A model generated the notes under the pieces. It was not told the origin of the DNA and made no database searches. It worked only from the letters and a program-made list of their open reading frames with translations. From Bradyrhizobium sp. Ghvi (GTDB lineage: Bacteria; Pseudomonadota; Alphaproteobacteria; Rhizobiales; Xanthobacteraceae): a stretch of 64,000 bases of DNA. The stretch's first letter is position 1, and every line of letters begins with the position of its first letter. The stretch is taken from the NCBI RefSeq assembly GCF_900115265.1, contig NZ_FOVU01000003.1:558001-622000 (forward strand). The letters are read 5' to 3'. Below are positions 52,263 to 60,706 of the stretch, piece by piece. The position numbers and the translations under genes were made by a program.

Positions 52263-53084
52263 ATGATGACCACCTACAAAGATATCGGCGTCGAGAAGGT
52301 CGGACACGTCGGCACCATCGAGATCCGCAGGCCGCCGCTCAACTTCTTCGACATTTCGCTGATCAACCAGATCGCGGACGCGCTCGACGAGTTCGATCGC
52401 GACATCGAGATCCGCGCCTCCGTTCTGTCGGCGCAAGGCAAGGCGTTCTGCGCCGGCGCCAATTTCCAGGATCCGGCGCGGCAGGCGCAGGAAGCGAAGG
52501 AGGCCGAGAACAAGGCCAAGGGCGATCCGGCCGACAATCTCGGCCCGATCAACCATCTCTACATTCAGGCCGTGCGCATTTTCCGCGCCAAGAAGCCGAT
52601 TGTCGCCGCCGTGCAGGGCGCCGCCATCGGCGGCGGCCTGGGCCTCGCGGTATCCGCCGATTTCCGCGTCACCTGCCCCGAAGCGCGCTTCTCCGCGAAC
52701 TTCACCAAACTCGGCTTCCACCCTGGCTTCGGCCTGACGACGACGTTGCCCGAACTGATCGGCAAGAACAACGCCGAGCTGATGTTCTACACCAGCCGCC
52801 GCGTCACCGGCGAAGAGGCGTACAAGTGGGGCCTCGCCAACGAGCTGGTGCCGCAAGATCAGGTGAAGTCAGCCGCGATGAAGCTCGCCGGCGAAATCGC
52901 CGAGTGCTCCCCCCTCGGCCTCCTCGCCACCCGCGCGACGATGCGCGCAGGCCTCGCCGACCGCGTCATGGCCGCGACCAATCACGAGCTCGCCGAGCAG
53001 ACCCGCCTGCGCGCGACGGAGGACTTCAAGGAAGGCGTGAAAGCCACGGAAGAGCGGCGCGTGGCAAATTTCAAGGGACGGTGA
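52263..53084 (+). CDS. Enoyl-CoA hydratase/isomerase family protein
   Basis: 273 residues from ATG 52263 (or the next codon, also ATG). Crotonase motifs: GKAFCAGANFQDPARQ, AAVQGAAIGGGLGLAVSADFRV and FTKLGFHPGFGLT. A Lys/Glu-rich insert (AQEAKEAENKAKGDPADN) after the first motif is atypical. In the usual position of the catalytic Glu the sequence has AAIGGGLG then FSANFTKLGFHPG, so a hydratase or another crotonase-fold reaction is possible. Last gene of the dehydrogenase operon. Confidence 0.9.
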   Translation: MMTTYKDIGVEKVGHVGTIEIRRPPLNFFDISLINQIADALDEFDRDIEIRASVLSAQGKAFCAGANFQDPARQAQEAKEAENKAKGDPADNLGPINHLYIQAVRIFRAKKPIVAAVQGAAIGGGLGLAVSADFRVTCPEARFSANFTKLGFHPGFGLTTTLPELIGKNNAELMFYTSRRVTGEEAYKWGLANELVPQDQVKSAAMKLAGEIAECSPLGLLATRATMRAGLADRVMAATNHELAEQTRLRATEDFKEGVKATEERRVANFKGR

Positions 53085-53135
53085 TTTTCTCCTTCCTTCT
53101 CCCCTTGTGGGGGAGGCGGAAGCGCCGGCAAACGT

Positions 53136-53888
53136 TTAGCTCACGCGGAACGTCACGCCGCCGAGCAGAAATTCGTTGCCCGCAACCGCAAGCCCTTTTG
53201 CTTTCGCGGCATGCAGCACACTCGCGGCATCCGCCACGCGGAACTCCAGCGCGCTCATGATTTCGCTGGCGCCTTTGACGAAGCTGAAGGTGGCGTTCGG
53301 CAGCTTTAATTCGGCGCCATCTGCAGCGATCCCGATGATCCTGCCCCAATGCTCCGCCAGCCCCTGCGGATCCGGACTCTGCATCTCCACCGCCGTCAGC
53401 GCCTGCGTCACGTCCTTGCGGATGAACTTTTGCCAGTCCGGTCCGGCCGGCGGATACGGGCCCAGAATGTCGTCGCTTCCTTCGGTGTGGTTGAACTCGA
53501 TGAAGGCGGCGCGGCAGTCGCGGGGGTGGAGCTGGACACCGTGGTAGGGCGCATGGTCGATCACGTTGGCGGTGCGCACGCCCATCGCGTTGGCCTGACG
53601 GCCGCGCCCGCCGGGATCGTTGCAGCTGAAGATCGCCATGTACCCACCACGACCGCCGGTCTTCTCGATGAAGCGCCCGGCCGTGGTGCCGTCCTTGAAC
53701 GGCGCCACCACCTCCAGCAGGATCGTGTCGACCGGTAGCAGCGCATTCTCCAGGCCGTACTTTGCGACGTTGCCGTCGCGGTAGCAGACGGAAAGGCCCA
53801 TGATCTCCGCGACATCGGAGATGACAGGCTCAAGGCGCGGCGCGACCAGACAGATCTGCCGCAGCCGCATATAGGGCGCCATCGTCAT
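53136..53888 (-). CDS. VOC-family (glyoxalase/bleomycin resistance fold) protein
   Basis: 250 residues from ATG 53888, overlapping the enoyl-CoA hydratase stop as ATGA (ATG 53882 is an alternative). Two VOC half-domains: LRQICLVAPRLEPVISDVAEIMG with VDTILLEVVAPF, and a second with VEMQSPDPQGLAEHWGRIIG and FSFVKGASEIMSALEFRV. The order resembles glyoxalase-like domain proteins of acyl-CoA catabolism (methylmalonyl-CoA epimerase-like). Metal ligands cannot be assigned surely. Third gene of the operon with binding protein and hydratase. Confidence 0.85.
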   Translation of the reverse strand: MTMAPYMRLRQICLVAPRLEPVISDVAEIMGLSVCYRDGNVAKYGLENALLPVDTILLEVVAPFKDGTTAGRFIEKTGGRGGYMAIFSCNDPGGRGRQANAMGVRTANVIDHAPYHGVQLHPRDCRAAFIEFNHTEGSDDILGPYPPAGPDWQKFIRKDVTQALTAVEMQSPDPQGLAEHWGRIIGIAADGAELKLPNATFSFVKGASEIMSALEFRVADAASVLHAAKAKGLAVAGNEFLLGGVTFRVS

Positions 53889-54673
53889 GCGCCCTTGAAC
53901 GAGGGCTTGCGCTTCTCGACGAAGGCCTTCGCGGCCTCCTTGTGGTCCTCGGTATCGCCGCAACGCGTGTGATGGATCGCCTCGCCATCGAAGCAATCCT
54001 CCAGCGGCAGATGCTCGGCATTGTTGATGTTGCGCTTGATGAAGCCGAGCGCGATCGAGGGCCCCTGAGCCAGCGACAATGCGAGCTCATGCGCGGCCAC
54101 GTCGATCTCGGCATCGGGCACGACCTTCGTCACCATGCCGATCGCATGCGCCTCCCTCGCCGTGAGCACCGGCGACATCAGGTACAGCTCGCGCGCCCGC
54201 GCGCTGCCGAGCAGCTGGGTGAGGAAATAGGTGCCGCCGTAATCGCCGGAGAAGCCGACTTTGGCGAAGGCGGTGGTGATCTTGCAGGACTCGCTGGCGA
54301 TACGCAGATCGCAGGACAGCGCCATCGACAGGCCGGCGCCGGCCGCGGCGCCGTCGAGCTGCGCCACCACGGGCTTGGGCATCTGATGCAGGATGCGCGA
54401 GACCTCCATGCCGCGGCGGAGGTTCGCAAGCTTTTGCTCGAACGGCAGCGGCGCGCGGCCCGCAGCCATCGACTTGACGTCGCCGCCGACACAGAACGAG
54501 CCGCCGGCCCCCTTGAACAGCACCGCGCGCACCTCGGGATCGTCAGCCGCGCGCCGCGCGGCCTCGACCAATCCTGCAACCATCTCCGGATTGAGCGCAT
54601 TCTTGCGCTCGGGACGGTTCATGGTGATGGTGAGCAGTCCGCCTTCGAGCTTTTGCAGGACCATGTCGTTCAT
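53885..54673 (-). CDS. Enoyl-CoA hydratase/isomerase family protein
   Basis: 262 residues. Crotonase motifs GGSFCVGGDVKSMAAG (CVGGD in place of the usual CAGAD), QLDGAAAGAGLSMALSCD and FAKVGFSGDYGGTYFL; C-terminal VEKRKPSFKG is standard. The GDYG segment holds an Asp/Tyr pair seen in PaaG/FcbB2-like isomerases. Coupled downstream to the VOC gene by ATGA; upstream, a repeat separates it from the binding-protein gene. Confidence 0.9.
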   Translation of the reverse strand: MNDMVLQKLEGGLLTITMNRPERKNALNPEMVAGLVEAARRAADDPEVRAVLFKGAGGSFCVGGDVKSMAAGRAPLPFEQKLANLRRGMEVSRILHQMPKPVVAQLDGAAAGAGLSMALSCDLRIASESCKITTAFAKVGFSGDYGGTYFLTQLLGSARARELYLMSPVLTAREAHAIGMVTKVVPDAEIDVAAHELALSLAQGPSIALGFIKRNINNAEHLPLEDCFDGEAIHHTRCGDTEDHKEAAKAFVEKRKPSFKGA

Positions 54674-54709
54674 GGGTGTTTACCTTTCTGTGGCGCCACT
54701 CTCTCGTTT

Positions 54710-54814
54710 CGTCATTCCGGGGCGCGACGAAGTCGCGAGCCCGGAATCCATTCTTCGACCGTCCCCGCCGCCCGATGGATCCGGGGTTCTCGCTACGCGA
54801 GCCCCGGGACGACG
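54710..54814. repeat. Palindromic intergenic repeat, CGTCATTCCGGGG family
   Basis: Left arm CGTCATTCCGGGG (54710-54722), right arm CCCCGGGACGACG (54802-54814), with internal complementary blocks. Located inside the - strand unit between the binding-protein gene and the enoyl-CoA hydratase gene, like the repeat at 28000 in the other importer operon. Confidence 0.75.
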
Positions 54815-54821
54815 CTTCGCG

Positions 54822-56030
54822 TCACTTCTTCACCAGCGGGCAGCGCGACTGCTCCGGCGACTGGAACGCCTCATTGCCCGGCACGGTCGCCAGCAGCTTA
54901 TAGTCGTCCCAGCGGCCCTTGGACTCTGACGGCTTCTTCACCTCGAACAGGTACATGTCGTGCACCATGCGGCCGTCCTCGCGGATCTTGCCGTTATGAG
55001 CGAAGAAGTCGTTGATCGGCGTCTCCTTCATCACCTTCATGACCGCGGCAGCATCGGTCGTGCCCGCCGCCTTCACCGCCTTCAGATAGTGCGTGACGGA
55101 GGAATAGACGCCCGCCTGCGCGGAGGTCGGCGGCCGCTTGACGCGCTCCTCAAAGCGCTTCGAGAACGCGCGCGTCTCGTCGTTCATGTCCCAGTAGAAG
55201 GCTTCGGCCAGCAGCAGGCCTTGCGCAGTCTCGAGACCGATCGAGTCGATGTCGGTGACAAAGGCCAGCAATGGCGAAACCTTCTGGCCGCCCTTCATGA
55301 TGCCGAACTCGGCCGACTGCTTGATGGCGTTGACGGTGTCGCCGCCGGCATTCGCGAGCCCGATCACCTTGGCTTTCGAGGCCTGCGCCTGCAGCAGGAA
55401 TGACGAGAAGTCCGAGGTGTTGAGCGGGTGGCGCACCGAGCCCAGCACCTTGCCGCCGGTCTTGGTGACCACGGCGCTGGTGTCCTTCTCCAGATCCTGG
55501 CCGAAGGCATAGTCGGCGGTGAGGAAGAACCAGGTGTCGAGGCCCGATTTCACGGCGGCAAGGCCCGTGACATTGGCCTGGGCGTAGGTGTCGAACACAT
55601 AGTGTACGGTGGTGGGACCGCAGGCCTCGTTAGAGAGACGGATCGATCCTGGCCCGTTGAAGATGATGATCTTGCCCCGCGCTTTCGCGATCTCGCCGGC
55701 GGCCAGCGCGGTGGCGGAGGCCGCGACGTCGTAGATCATCTCGACGCCCTGATTGTCGAGCATGTCGCGGGCGATGTTGGCGGCGAGGTCGGCCTTGTTC
55801 TGATGATCGGCCGCCAGCACCTCAATCTTGCGTCCCAGCACCTCGCCGCCGAAATCTTCGACAGCCATCTTGGCCGCGGTCTCGCTGCCCGGGCCGGTGA
55901 TATCGGCGTAGAGGCTCGACATATCGAGGATGCCGCCGATCTTCAGGGGTGGCTTGTCCTGGGCCTGCGCGGCGGCGCTCGCACTCAAGGCAAACGCGGC
56001 GGCAAAAATGCCCGACAAAATATGCTTCAT
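54822..56030 (-). CDS. ABC transporter substrate-binding protein, branched-chain amino-acid/amide type (LivK-like)
   Basis: 402 residues from ATG 56030, with AAGGGAG 9 nt upstream (an in-frame ATG at 56039 is too close to it). Signal peptide HILSGIFAAAFALSASAAAQA. Type-I periplasmic binding fold: PLKIGGILDMSSLYADITGPGSE, GRKIEVLAADHQNKADLAANIARDML, VHYVFDTYAQANVTG. The Liv permease and ATPase genes are absent here. In acyl-CoA gene clusters this family often binds aromatic or fatty acids rather than leucine. Shares a palindrome with the dehydrogenase operon. Confidence 0.92.
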   Translation of the reverse strand: MKHILSGIFAAAFALSASAAAQAQDKPPLKIGGILDMSSLYADITGPGSETAAKMAVEDFGGEVLGRKIEVLAADHQNKADLAANIARDMLDNQGVEMIYDVAASATALAAGEIAKARGKIIIFNGPGSIRLSNEACGPTTVHYVFDTYAQANVTGLAAVKSGLDTWFFLTADYAFGQDLEKDTSAVVTKTGGKVLGSVRHPLNTSDFSSFLLQAQASKAKVIGLANAGGDTVNAIKQSAEFGIMKGGQKVSPLLAFVTDIDSIGLETAQGLLLAEAFYWDMNDETRAFSKRFEERVKRPPTSAQAGVYSSVTHYLKAVKAAGTTDAAAVMKVMKETPINDFFAHNGKIREDGRMVHDMYLFEVKKPSESKGRWDDYKLLATVPGNEAFQSPEQSRCPLVKK

Positions 56031-56157
56031 GGAAAACATCTCCCTTGATCGCCTGGCTCTGATGGCGGCTTGATTATCGTTGTTGTCGCAATCATGCCGC
56101 ATGCGCAAGAGCGCAGCAAGCGGAAGCGCGATGCGCTGCGCACGGCGGCTTTGTGTT

Positions 56158-56172
56158 TTCCGCAAAACGGAA
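56158..56172. promoter_or_regulatory. Shared palindrome TTCCGC-AAA-ACGGAA, putative operator
   Basis: 15 bp, one mismatch from TTCCGC-N3-GCGGAA, about 128 bp upstream of the LivK-like start (56030). Same form as 49848-49862. The 319-bp gap 56031-56349 also holds a repeat at 56201-56280 and no gene. Confidence 0.6.
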
Positions 56173-56200
56173 TGGTGAGGGATGGATTAGATATCTGCAC

Positions 56201-56280
56201 ATCATTGCGAGCGCAGGAGCGCAATCCAGAATCTCACTGCGGAAAGAATCTGAATTGCGTCGCTGCGCTCGCAGGGGGCG
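56201..56280. repeat. Intergenic inverted repeat (GCGAGCGCAG ... CTGCGCTCGC)
   Basis: TTGCGAGCGCAGGAGCGCAATC at the left pairs loosely with GAATTGCGTCGCTGCGCTCGC at the right, with AATCTCACTG between. Lies between divergent genes upstream of the nuclease-like gene. Confidence 0.55.
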
Positions 56281-56349
56281 TGGGAAACGCCTTTGCGACG
56301 CTCTATACTTGAGGTAAAGCTATAGCATAACGCAACCTTTACGGGTCAT

Positions 56350-57123
56350 GTGACGCAACCCCTTCTTCACCTCGTCGTCGCGCTTGTCTTCCTCGCAGGT
56401 CACACAGCGTTCGCGATGCCGTGCCAATTCGACACGCAAGACGAGGGCCGCGTCGCGGCGGTCGTCGATGCACGCAGCATACGTCTCGAGGACGGCCGCG
56501 AGGTCCGCCTCATCGGGATCGAAGCGACAGCAGCGACGAAGCAAGCATTGACCTCTCTGCTCGTCGGCCGCGATGTCATCCTGCGCAGCACTGACGACAC
56601 GCCGGACCGCTACGGCCGTCAGGGCGCGCTGGTGTTCATCGGCGAAAGCGATACCTCTATCCAGGCGAGGCTGCTCGCTCAGGGCGATGCCCTCGTCTCG
56701 GCCGAGATCGCGGACAAGGAGTGCGCAACGGCCTTGATGGCGTCCGAAGCCGAGGCGCGACGCCAAAAAAAGGGCAGTTGGGTTGACCTGTCGGCCATAA
56801 AAAACGCGGAAAGTCCGGACGATATTTTGGCCGGGATCGGGCGTTTTATGGTGGTCGAGGGCAAAGTCCTGTCGGTCCGGCAAGCTGGGGCAATGACCTA
56901 TCTCAACTTCGGACGAAGCTGGACACGCGGCTTTGCTGTGACTATTTCAAAGCGCAATCTGCCGGCGTTCGAAAACGCCGGAATAACCCTTAAGTCCTTG
57001 GAAAATAGACGTATTCGTGTTCGGGGCTGGGTTGAGGGGAGTACGGGGCCGCGTATCGAGGCGCGCCTCGTGGGACAGGTCGAGTTGCTGAGCGCAAACG
57101 AGCCGACAGGGGTAAGGCCTTAA
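56350..57123 (+). CDS. Secreted staphylococcal-nuclease-like protein
   Basis: 257 residues from GTG 56350. Signal peptide LVVALVFLAGHTAFA-M. SNase-type OB fold: RVAAVVDARSIRLEDGREVRLIGIEA, DVILRSTDDTPDRYGRQGALVF and RLLAQGDALVSAE; the Arg and Asp/Glu positions of the calcium-dependent nuclease site are only partly kept (no clear equivalent of Glu43). A C-terminal about 100-residue extension (VVEGKVLSVRQAGAMTYLNFGRSWTRGF) looks like a second OB fold. May be a nuclease or a non-catalytic relative. Confidence 0.82.
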   Translation: MTQPLLHLVVALVFLAGHTAFAMPCQFDTQDEGRVAAVVDARSIRLEDGREVRLIGIEATAATKQALTSLLVGRDVILRSTDDTPDRYGRQGALVFIGESDTSIQARLLAQGDALVSAEIADKECATALMASEAEARRQKKGSWVDLSAIKNAESPDDILAGIGRFMVVEGKVLSVRQAGAMTYLNFGRSWTRGFAVTISKRNLPAFENAGITLKSLENRRIRVRGWVEGSTGPRIEARLVGQVELLSANEPTGVRP

Positions 57124-57150
57124 ATTAAGGCCAGGCACAGGTTAAGCAAC

Positions 57151-58650
57151 GTGGATAGGGTGCTAGAACGGCACGGACGAGGTGAATGCCGCCGCCTGCG
57201 GGCTGCGCCGGCCGTGCTTTGCCTTGCGTTCGCCACGGCGCTCGCCGGATGCGGCGACATGGGCCGGTTCCAGACCGCCGCCGCCCCGCCGACCGTCGCA
57301 ATGCCCAAGCCGAAGCCGGCGGTCGCCCAAACCCCTGCAACCGAGAAAGAGCACGAGCGCATCCTGGCGAGCTATGGTGGTACCTATGACGACCCGAAGC
57401 TCGAATCGCTCGTCAGCAAGACCGTCGACCGGCTCGTTGCCGCGTCCGACCGCCCCGACCAGGGCTACAAGGTCACCATCCTCAACTCCGGCGCGGTGAA
57501 CGCCTTCGCGCTGCCGAACGGCCAGCTCTACGTCACGCGCGGGCTTCTCGCGCTGGCCAGCGATACGTCGGAATTATCCTCCGTGCTCAGCCACGAGATG
57601 GCGCATGTGCTCTCCAAGCACGCCGCGATGCGCGAGGACCAGGCGCGCCAGGCTGCGATCGTCACCCGTGTCGTCACCGACATGAGCAACGACCCCGATC
57701 TCACCGCGCTCGCCCTCGCCAAGACCAAGCTCACCATGGCGAGCTTTTCGCGCAACCAGGAGTTCGAGGCTGACGGCATCGGCGTCGGCATCTCCGCCAA
57801 GGCGCATTTCGATCCCTATGGTGCCGCCCGCTTCCTCTCGGCAATGGAGCGCAATGCCGAGCTGAAGGCCGGCAAGACTTCGCTCGACCCGCGTGCGCAG
57901 GATTTCACGTCGTCGCATCCGGCCACGCCCGAGCGGGTGCAGAATGCGCAGACCATCGCGCGGCAATATGCGGCGCCCGAAGGCGCCGAGCGCGACCGCG
58001 AGAGCTATCTCGCCGCGATCGACAACCTCGTCTATGGCGAGGACCCCAGCGAAGGCTTTGTCCGCGGCCGACGCTTCCTGCACCCAAAACTCGGCTTCAC
58101 CTTCCAGGCGCCTGATAATTTCACGCTCGACAACACCGCACAGGCGGTGATCGGCGTGCGCGAGGGCGGCTCGCAGGCGATGCGCTTCGACGTCGTGCGC
58201 GTGCCGGCCGAGCAGTCGCTCGGCGACTATCTCAATTCCGGCTGGATGGAGGGCGTCGAGAAAGCATCCACCGAGGATATCACCATCAACGGCTTCCCGG
58301 CCGCGTCCGCCACCGCCAAGGGCGACCAGTGGCAGTTCAAGGTCTATGCGCTGCGCTTCGGCAGCGACGTTTATCGCTTCATCTTCGCCACGCGGCAGAA
58401 ATCGACCGAGAGCGAGCGCAATGCGCGCGAGACCGTCAATTCATTCCGCCGGCTGACGCTCGAAGAGATCCAGGCCGCGCGACCGCTCCGCATCAAGGTC
58501 ATCACCGTGCAGCCCGGCGATACCGTGGAATCGCTGTCGCACCGCATGGCCGGCGTCGACCACCCCACCGAGCGTTTTCGTGTGCTGAACGGCCTCGATC
58601 GCACCGCGCAGGTGAAGGTGCGCGACCGCGTGAAGATCGTGACGGATTGA
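57151..58650 (+). CDS. M48-family metalloprotease lipoprotein with C-terminal LysM-like domain
   Basis: 499 residues from GTG 57151. Lipobox ALAGC near residue 34 marks an exported lipoprotein. The protease domain has zinc motif HEMAH at about 148-152 and the third ligand Glu in EFEADG (about 205), as in BepA/LoiP-type periplasmic M48 peptidases. The C-terminus (VQPGDTVESLSHRM ... FRVLNGL ... VKVRDRVKIV) has the shape of a LysM peptidoglycan-binding module. Probable role in outer-membrane protein quality control. 27 bp after the nuclease-like gene, so possibly co-transcribed. Confidence 0.93.
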   Translation: MDRVLERHGRGECRRLRAAPAVLCLAFATALAGCGDMGRFQTAAAPPTVAMPKPKPAVAQTPATEKEHERILASYGGTYDDPKLESLVSKTVDRLVAASDRPDQGYKVTILNSGAVNAFALPNGQLYVTRGLLALASDTSELSSVLSHEMAHVLSKHAAMREDQARQAAIVTRVVTDMSNDPDLTALALAKTKLTMASFSRNQEFEADGIGVGISAKAHFDPYGAARFLSAMERNAELKAGKTSLDPRAQDFTSSHPATPERVQNAQTIARQYAAPEGAERDRESYLAAIDNLVYGEDPSEGFVRGRRFLHPKLGFTFQAPDNFTLDNTAQAVIGVREGGSQAMRFDVVRVPAEQSLGDYLNSGWMEGVEKASTEDITINGFPAASATAKGDQWQFKVYALRFGSDVYRFIFATRQKSTESERNARETVNSFRRLTLEEIQAARPLRIKVITVQPGDTVESLSHRMAGVDHPTERFRVLNGLDRTAQVKVRDRVKIVTD

Positions 58651-58663
58651 CGCGCGCTAACCG

Positions 58664-58705
58664 CGTCATCCCGGGGCGTGCTTGAGCAGCGAACCCGGGA
58701 CCTCG
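58664..58705. repeat. Intergenic repeat remnant, CGTCATCCCGGGG family
   Basis: CGTCATCCCGGGGCGTGC ... GAACCCGGGACCTCG with short inverted arms; partial copy of the family at 25081 and 54710. Between convergent protease and cytochrome genes. Confidence 0.55.
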
Positions 58706-58729
58706 ATCCGCAAAGACCCTGCCGCTGGA

Positions 58730-59131
58730 TTACCGCGCCCTTTCCTTCAAATACGCGATGATGTCGGCGCGATCCTGCGCATCCGGCACGTCGAAGAACA
58801 TCTTGGTCTCGGGCACCATCGCCTGCGGCCCGGTCAGCCATTTGTCGAGGGTTTCCTCGGTCCAGACGATTCCCGAATTCTTCAGATCGGGCGAATAATC
58901 GTAACCGGGAACGCTGCCCGCCTTGCGCCCGACCACGCCCTTATGCATCGGGCCGACGCCATTCTCGTTGATGGAGTGGCAGTCTGCGCAGCCCTTATAG
59001 AGCGTCTGGCCGCGCGCGGCATTGCCGGTGGCATCAGCGGGACCGGCTGCGCACAGAAGGGCAACAGCGATCGCGGCGAGACCCAGGCTTGCAGTGCTTC
59101 GCCGGACGACGGAATAGGGCCGGATGCTCAT
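58730..59131 (-). CDS. Class I cytochrome c (periplasmic)
   Basis: 133 residues with signal peptide (LGLAAIAVALLCAAGPADA-T). One heme site CADCH (GCADCHSINENGVGP) and the axial Met in PETKMFFDVPDAQDRADIIAYLKE, giving the cytochrome c2/c550-type layout of about 105 residues. Electron carrier between periplasmic dehydrogenases and an oxidase. Same strand as, and 56 bp after, the MHS transporter gene, so perhaps co-transcribed; it also neighbours the quinol oxidase operon. Confidence 0.93.
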   Translation of the reverse strand: MSIRPYSVVRRSTASLGLAAIAVALLCAAGPADATGNAARGQTLYKGCADCHSINENGVGPMHKGVVGRKAGSVPGYDYSPDLKNSGIVWTEETLDKWLTGPQAMVPETKMFFDVPDAQDRADIIAYLKERAR

Positions 59132-59187
59132 GTGATCTCCTGCTTGCGGTCCGCAAACAGGATCGTTGGGTTCGAATTTTATTCCCG

Positions 59188-60525
59188 TCAGTTCGACGAT
59201 TCGCCGGCGTCCATGTCACCCGCCTCGCGCTGGCCGCTGAGCCAGAGTGCGAGCAGGGTCCAGAACGCGCCGGAGAGCAGGTACGCACCCGAGGCGATGA
59301 CGCCGAGATTGGTAGCGAGGAGCAGCGCCACCAGCGGGGCGAAACCGGCGCCGAACAGCCAGGCCATATCAGAGGTCAGCGCCGAGGCCGTGTAGCGGTA
59401 CATCTGCTTGAAGTTCGAGGCGATCGCGCCCGAGGACTGGCCGAAGGACAGGCCAAGCAGGATGAAGCCGATCACCATGTAGATGGTCTCGCCGAACGCG
59501 CCGGCATCGAGCAGCTGCGGGGCGAAACCGCTGTAGATCGCGATCGCGATCGCCGATCCCATCAGCAGCGACTTGCGCCCGACACGGTCGGCGATGATGC
59601 CGGAGACCACGATAGCGGCGACGCCGAACACGGCGGCGACGATCTCGATGATCAGGAAGCGTACCGGGCTCTCGCGGGTGAACAGGAATACCCAGGACAG
59701 CGGGAACACCGTGACCATGTGAAATAGCGCGAAGCTTGCCAGCGGCGCGAATGCGCCGAGCATGATGTTGTGGCCTTCGCGCGCGACGGTGTCGGAAATG
59801 CGCGCGGGCTGGAGCTCGCGGGTCTCGAACAGCGAGGCGTATTCCTCTGTCGTCACCATGCGCAGGCGTGCGAACAGCGCCACGACGTTAATGGCGAAGG
59901 CGACGAAGAACGGATAGCGCCAGCCCCAGTCGAAGAAATCCTCGGCGGAGAGATTGCCGGCGAAATAGGCGAACAGCGCGCTCGCGACGATCAGTCCGAG
60001 CGGCGCGCCGAGTTGCGGCACCATCGCGTACCAGCCGCGCCTGGAGGCGGGCGCATTCAGCGCCAGCAGCGAGGCCATGCCATCCCAGGCGCCGCCCCAG
60101 GCCAAGCCTTGCGCGATGCGCGCCAGCGCCAGCAGCCAGATCGCGGCGACGCCGATCTCGGAATAGCCGGGCAGGAACGCGAGCGCCACGGTGGCGGTGC
60201 CGAGCAGGAACAGCGCCGAGATCAGCTTGGCCGTCTTGCCGTAGCTGCGGTCGACCGCCATGAAAATGACGGTGCCGATCGGCCGCGCCATGAAAGCGAG
60301 CGCGAAGATCATGAAGGAATAGAGGGTGCCGGTCAGCTCGCTAGTGAACGGAAAGACCAAGCGCGGGAACACGATCACCGAGGCGATCGCGAACACGAAG
60401 AAATCGAAGAATTCCGAGGTGCGGCCGATGATGACGCCGATGGCGATCTCGGCGGGACTGGCCTGGTCGTGGCCGTGCTCGCCCGAGTGGAGGTCTGCCA
60501 TTGCGGGGGTCTGTGCCGTCGCCAT
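59188..60525 (-). CDS. MFS transporter, metabolite:H+ symporter (MHS) type
   Basis: 445 residues from ATG 60525. Twelve membrane segments with MHS features: GVIIGRTSEFFDFFVFAIASVIVFPRLVFP at the first helix, the loop 2-3 motif RPIGTVIFMAVDRSYGKTAKL and LGAPLGLIVASALFAYF. The family imports organic acids or osmolytes (citrate, shikimate, proline/betaine, ketoglutarate). The N-terminal Met-Ala-Thr start and His/Asp-rich stretch (DLHSGEHGHDQAS) precede the first helix; longer starts run into the palindrome at 60618. Divergent from cyoA. Confidence 0.92.
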   Translation of the reverse strand: MATAQTPAMADLHSGEHGHDQASPAEIAIGVIIGRTSEFFDFFVFAIASVIVFPRLVFPFTSELTGTLYSFMIFALAFMARPIGTVIFMAVDRSYGKTAKLISALFLLGTATVALAFLPGYSEIGVAAIWLLALARIAQGLAWGGAWDGMASLLALNAPASRRGWYAMVPQLGAPLGLIVASALFAYFAGNLSAEDFFDWGWRYPFFVAFAINVVALFARLRMVTTEEYASLFETRELQPARISDTVAREGHNIMLGAFAPLASFALFHMVTVFPLSWVFLFTRESPVRFLIIEIVAAVFGVAAIVVSGIIADRVGRKSLLMGSAIAIAIYSGFAPQLLDAGAFGETIYMVIGFILLGLSFGQSSGAIASNFKQMYRYTASALTSDMAWLFGAGFAPLVALLLATNLGVIASGAYLLSGAFWTLLALWLSGQREAGDMDAGESSN

Positions 60526-60617
60526 TCGTGCGCCCTTAACGTCCTGAAAACCAAAGCCGACCGCCCGGCGGGCGCCAGGCAATCTGTCCCTCTCTGACCC
60601 AACATCCCGCAGCGCAA

Positions 60618-60638
60618 CATTGGACAAATTGTCCAATG
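60618..60638. promoter_or_regulatory. Perfect 10-1-10 palindrome between MHS transporter and cyoA
   Basis: Arms CATTGGACAA (60618-60627) and TTGTCCAATG (60629-60638) with one central base. It lies 93 bp upstream of the MHS start and 69 bp upstream of the cyoA start, an ideal operator place for both. The wider flank GCAAC ... GTTGC extends the symmetry loosely. Regulator unknown. Confidence 0.7.
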
Positions 60639-60706
60639 TCCGGATTGTTGCGCCGCAGCTACCCGTTGGCCCCGCAAAGGAAACTCATTCTCATAAGGCT
60701 CGGCCC

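Noticed and set aside
53085..53125. CTCCCCTTGTGGGGGAG stretch after the enoyl-CoA hydratase considered as a terminator
   Set aside because: Short imperfect stem without T-run; probably a remnant of the CTCTCCCC repeat family, too weak to annotate.
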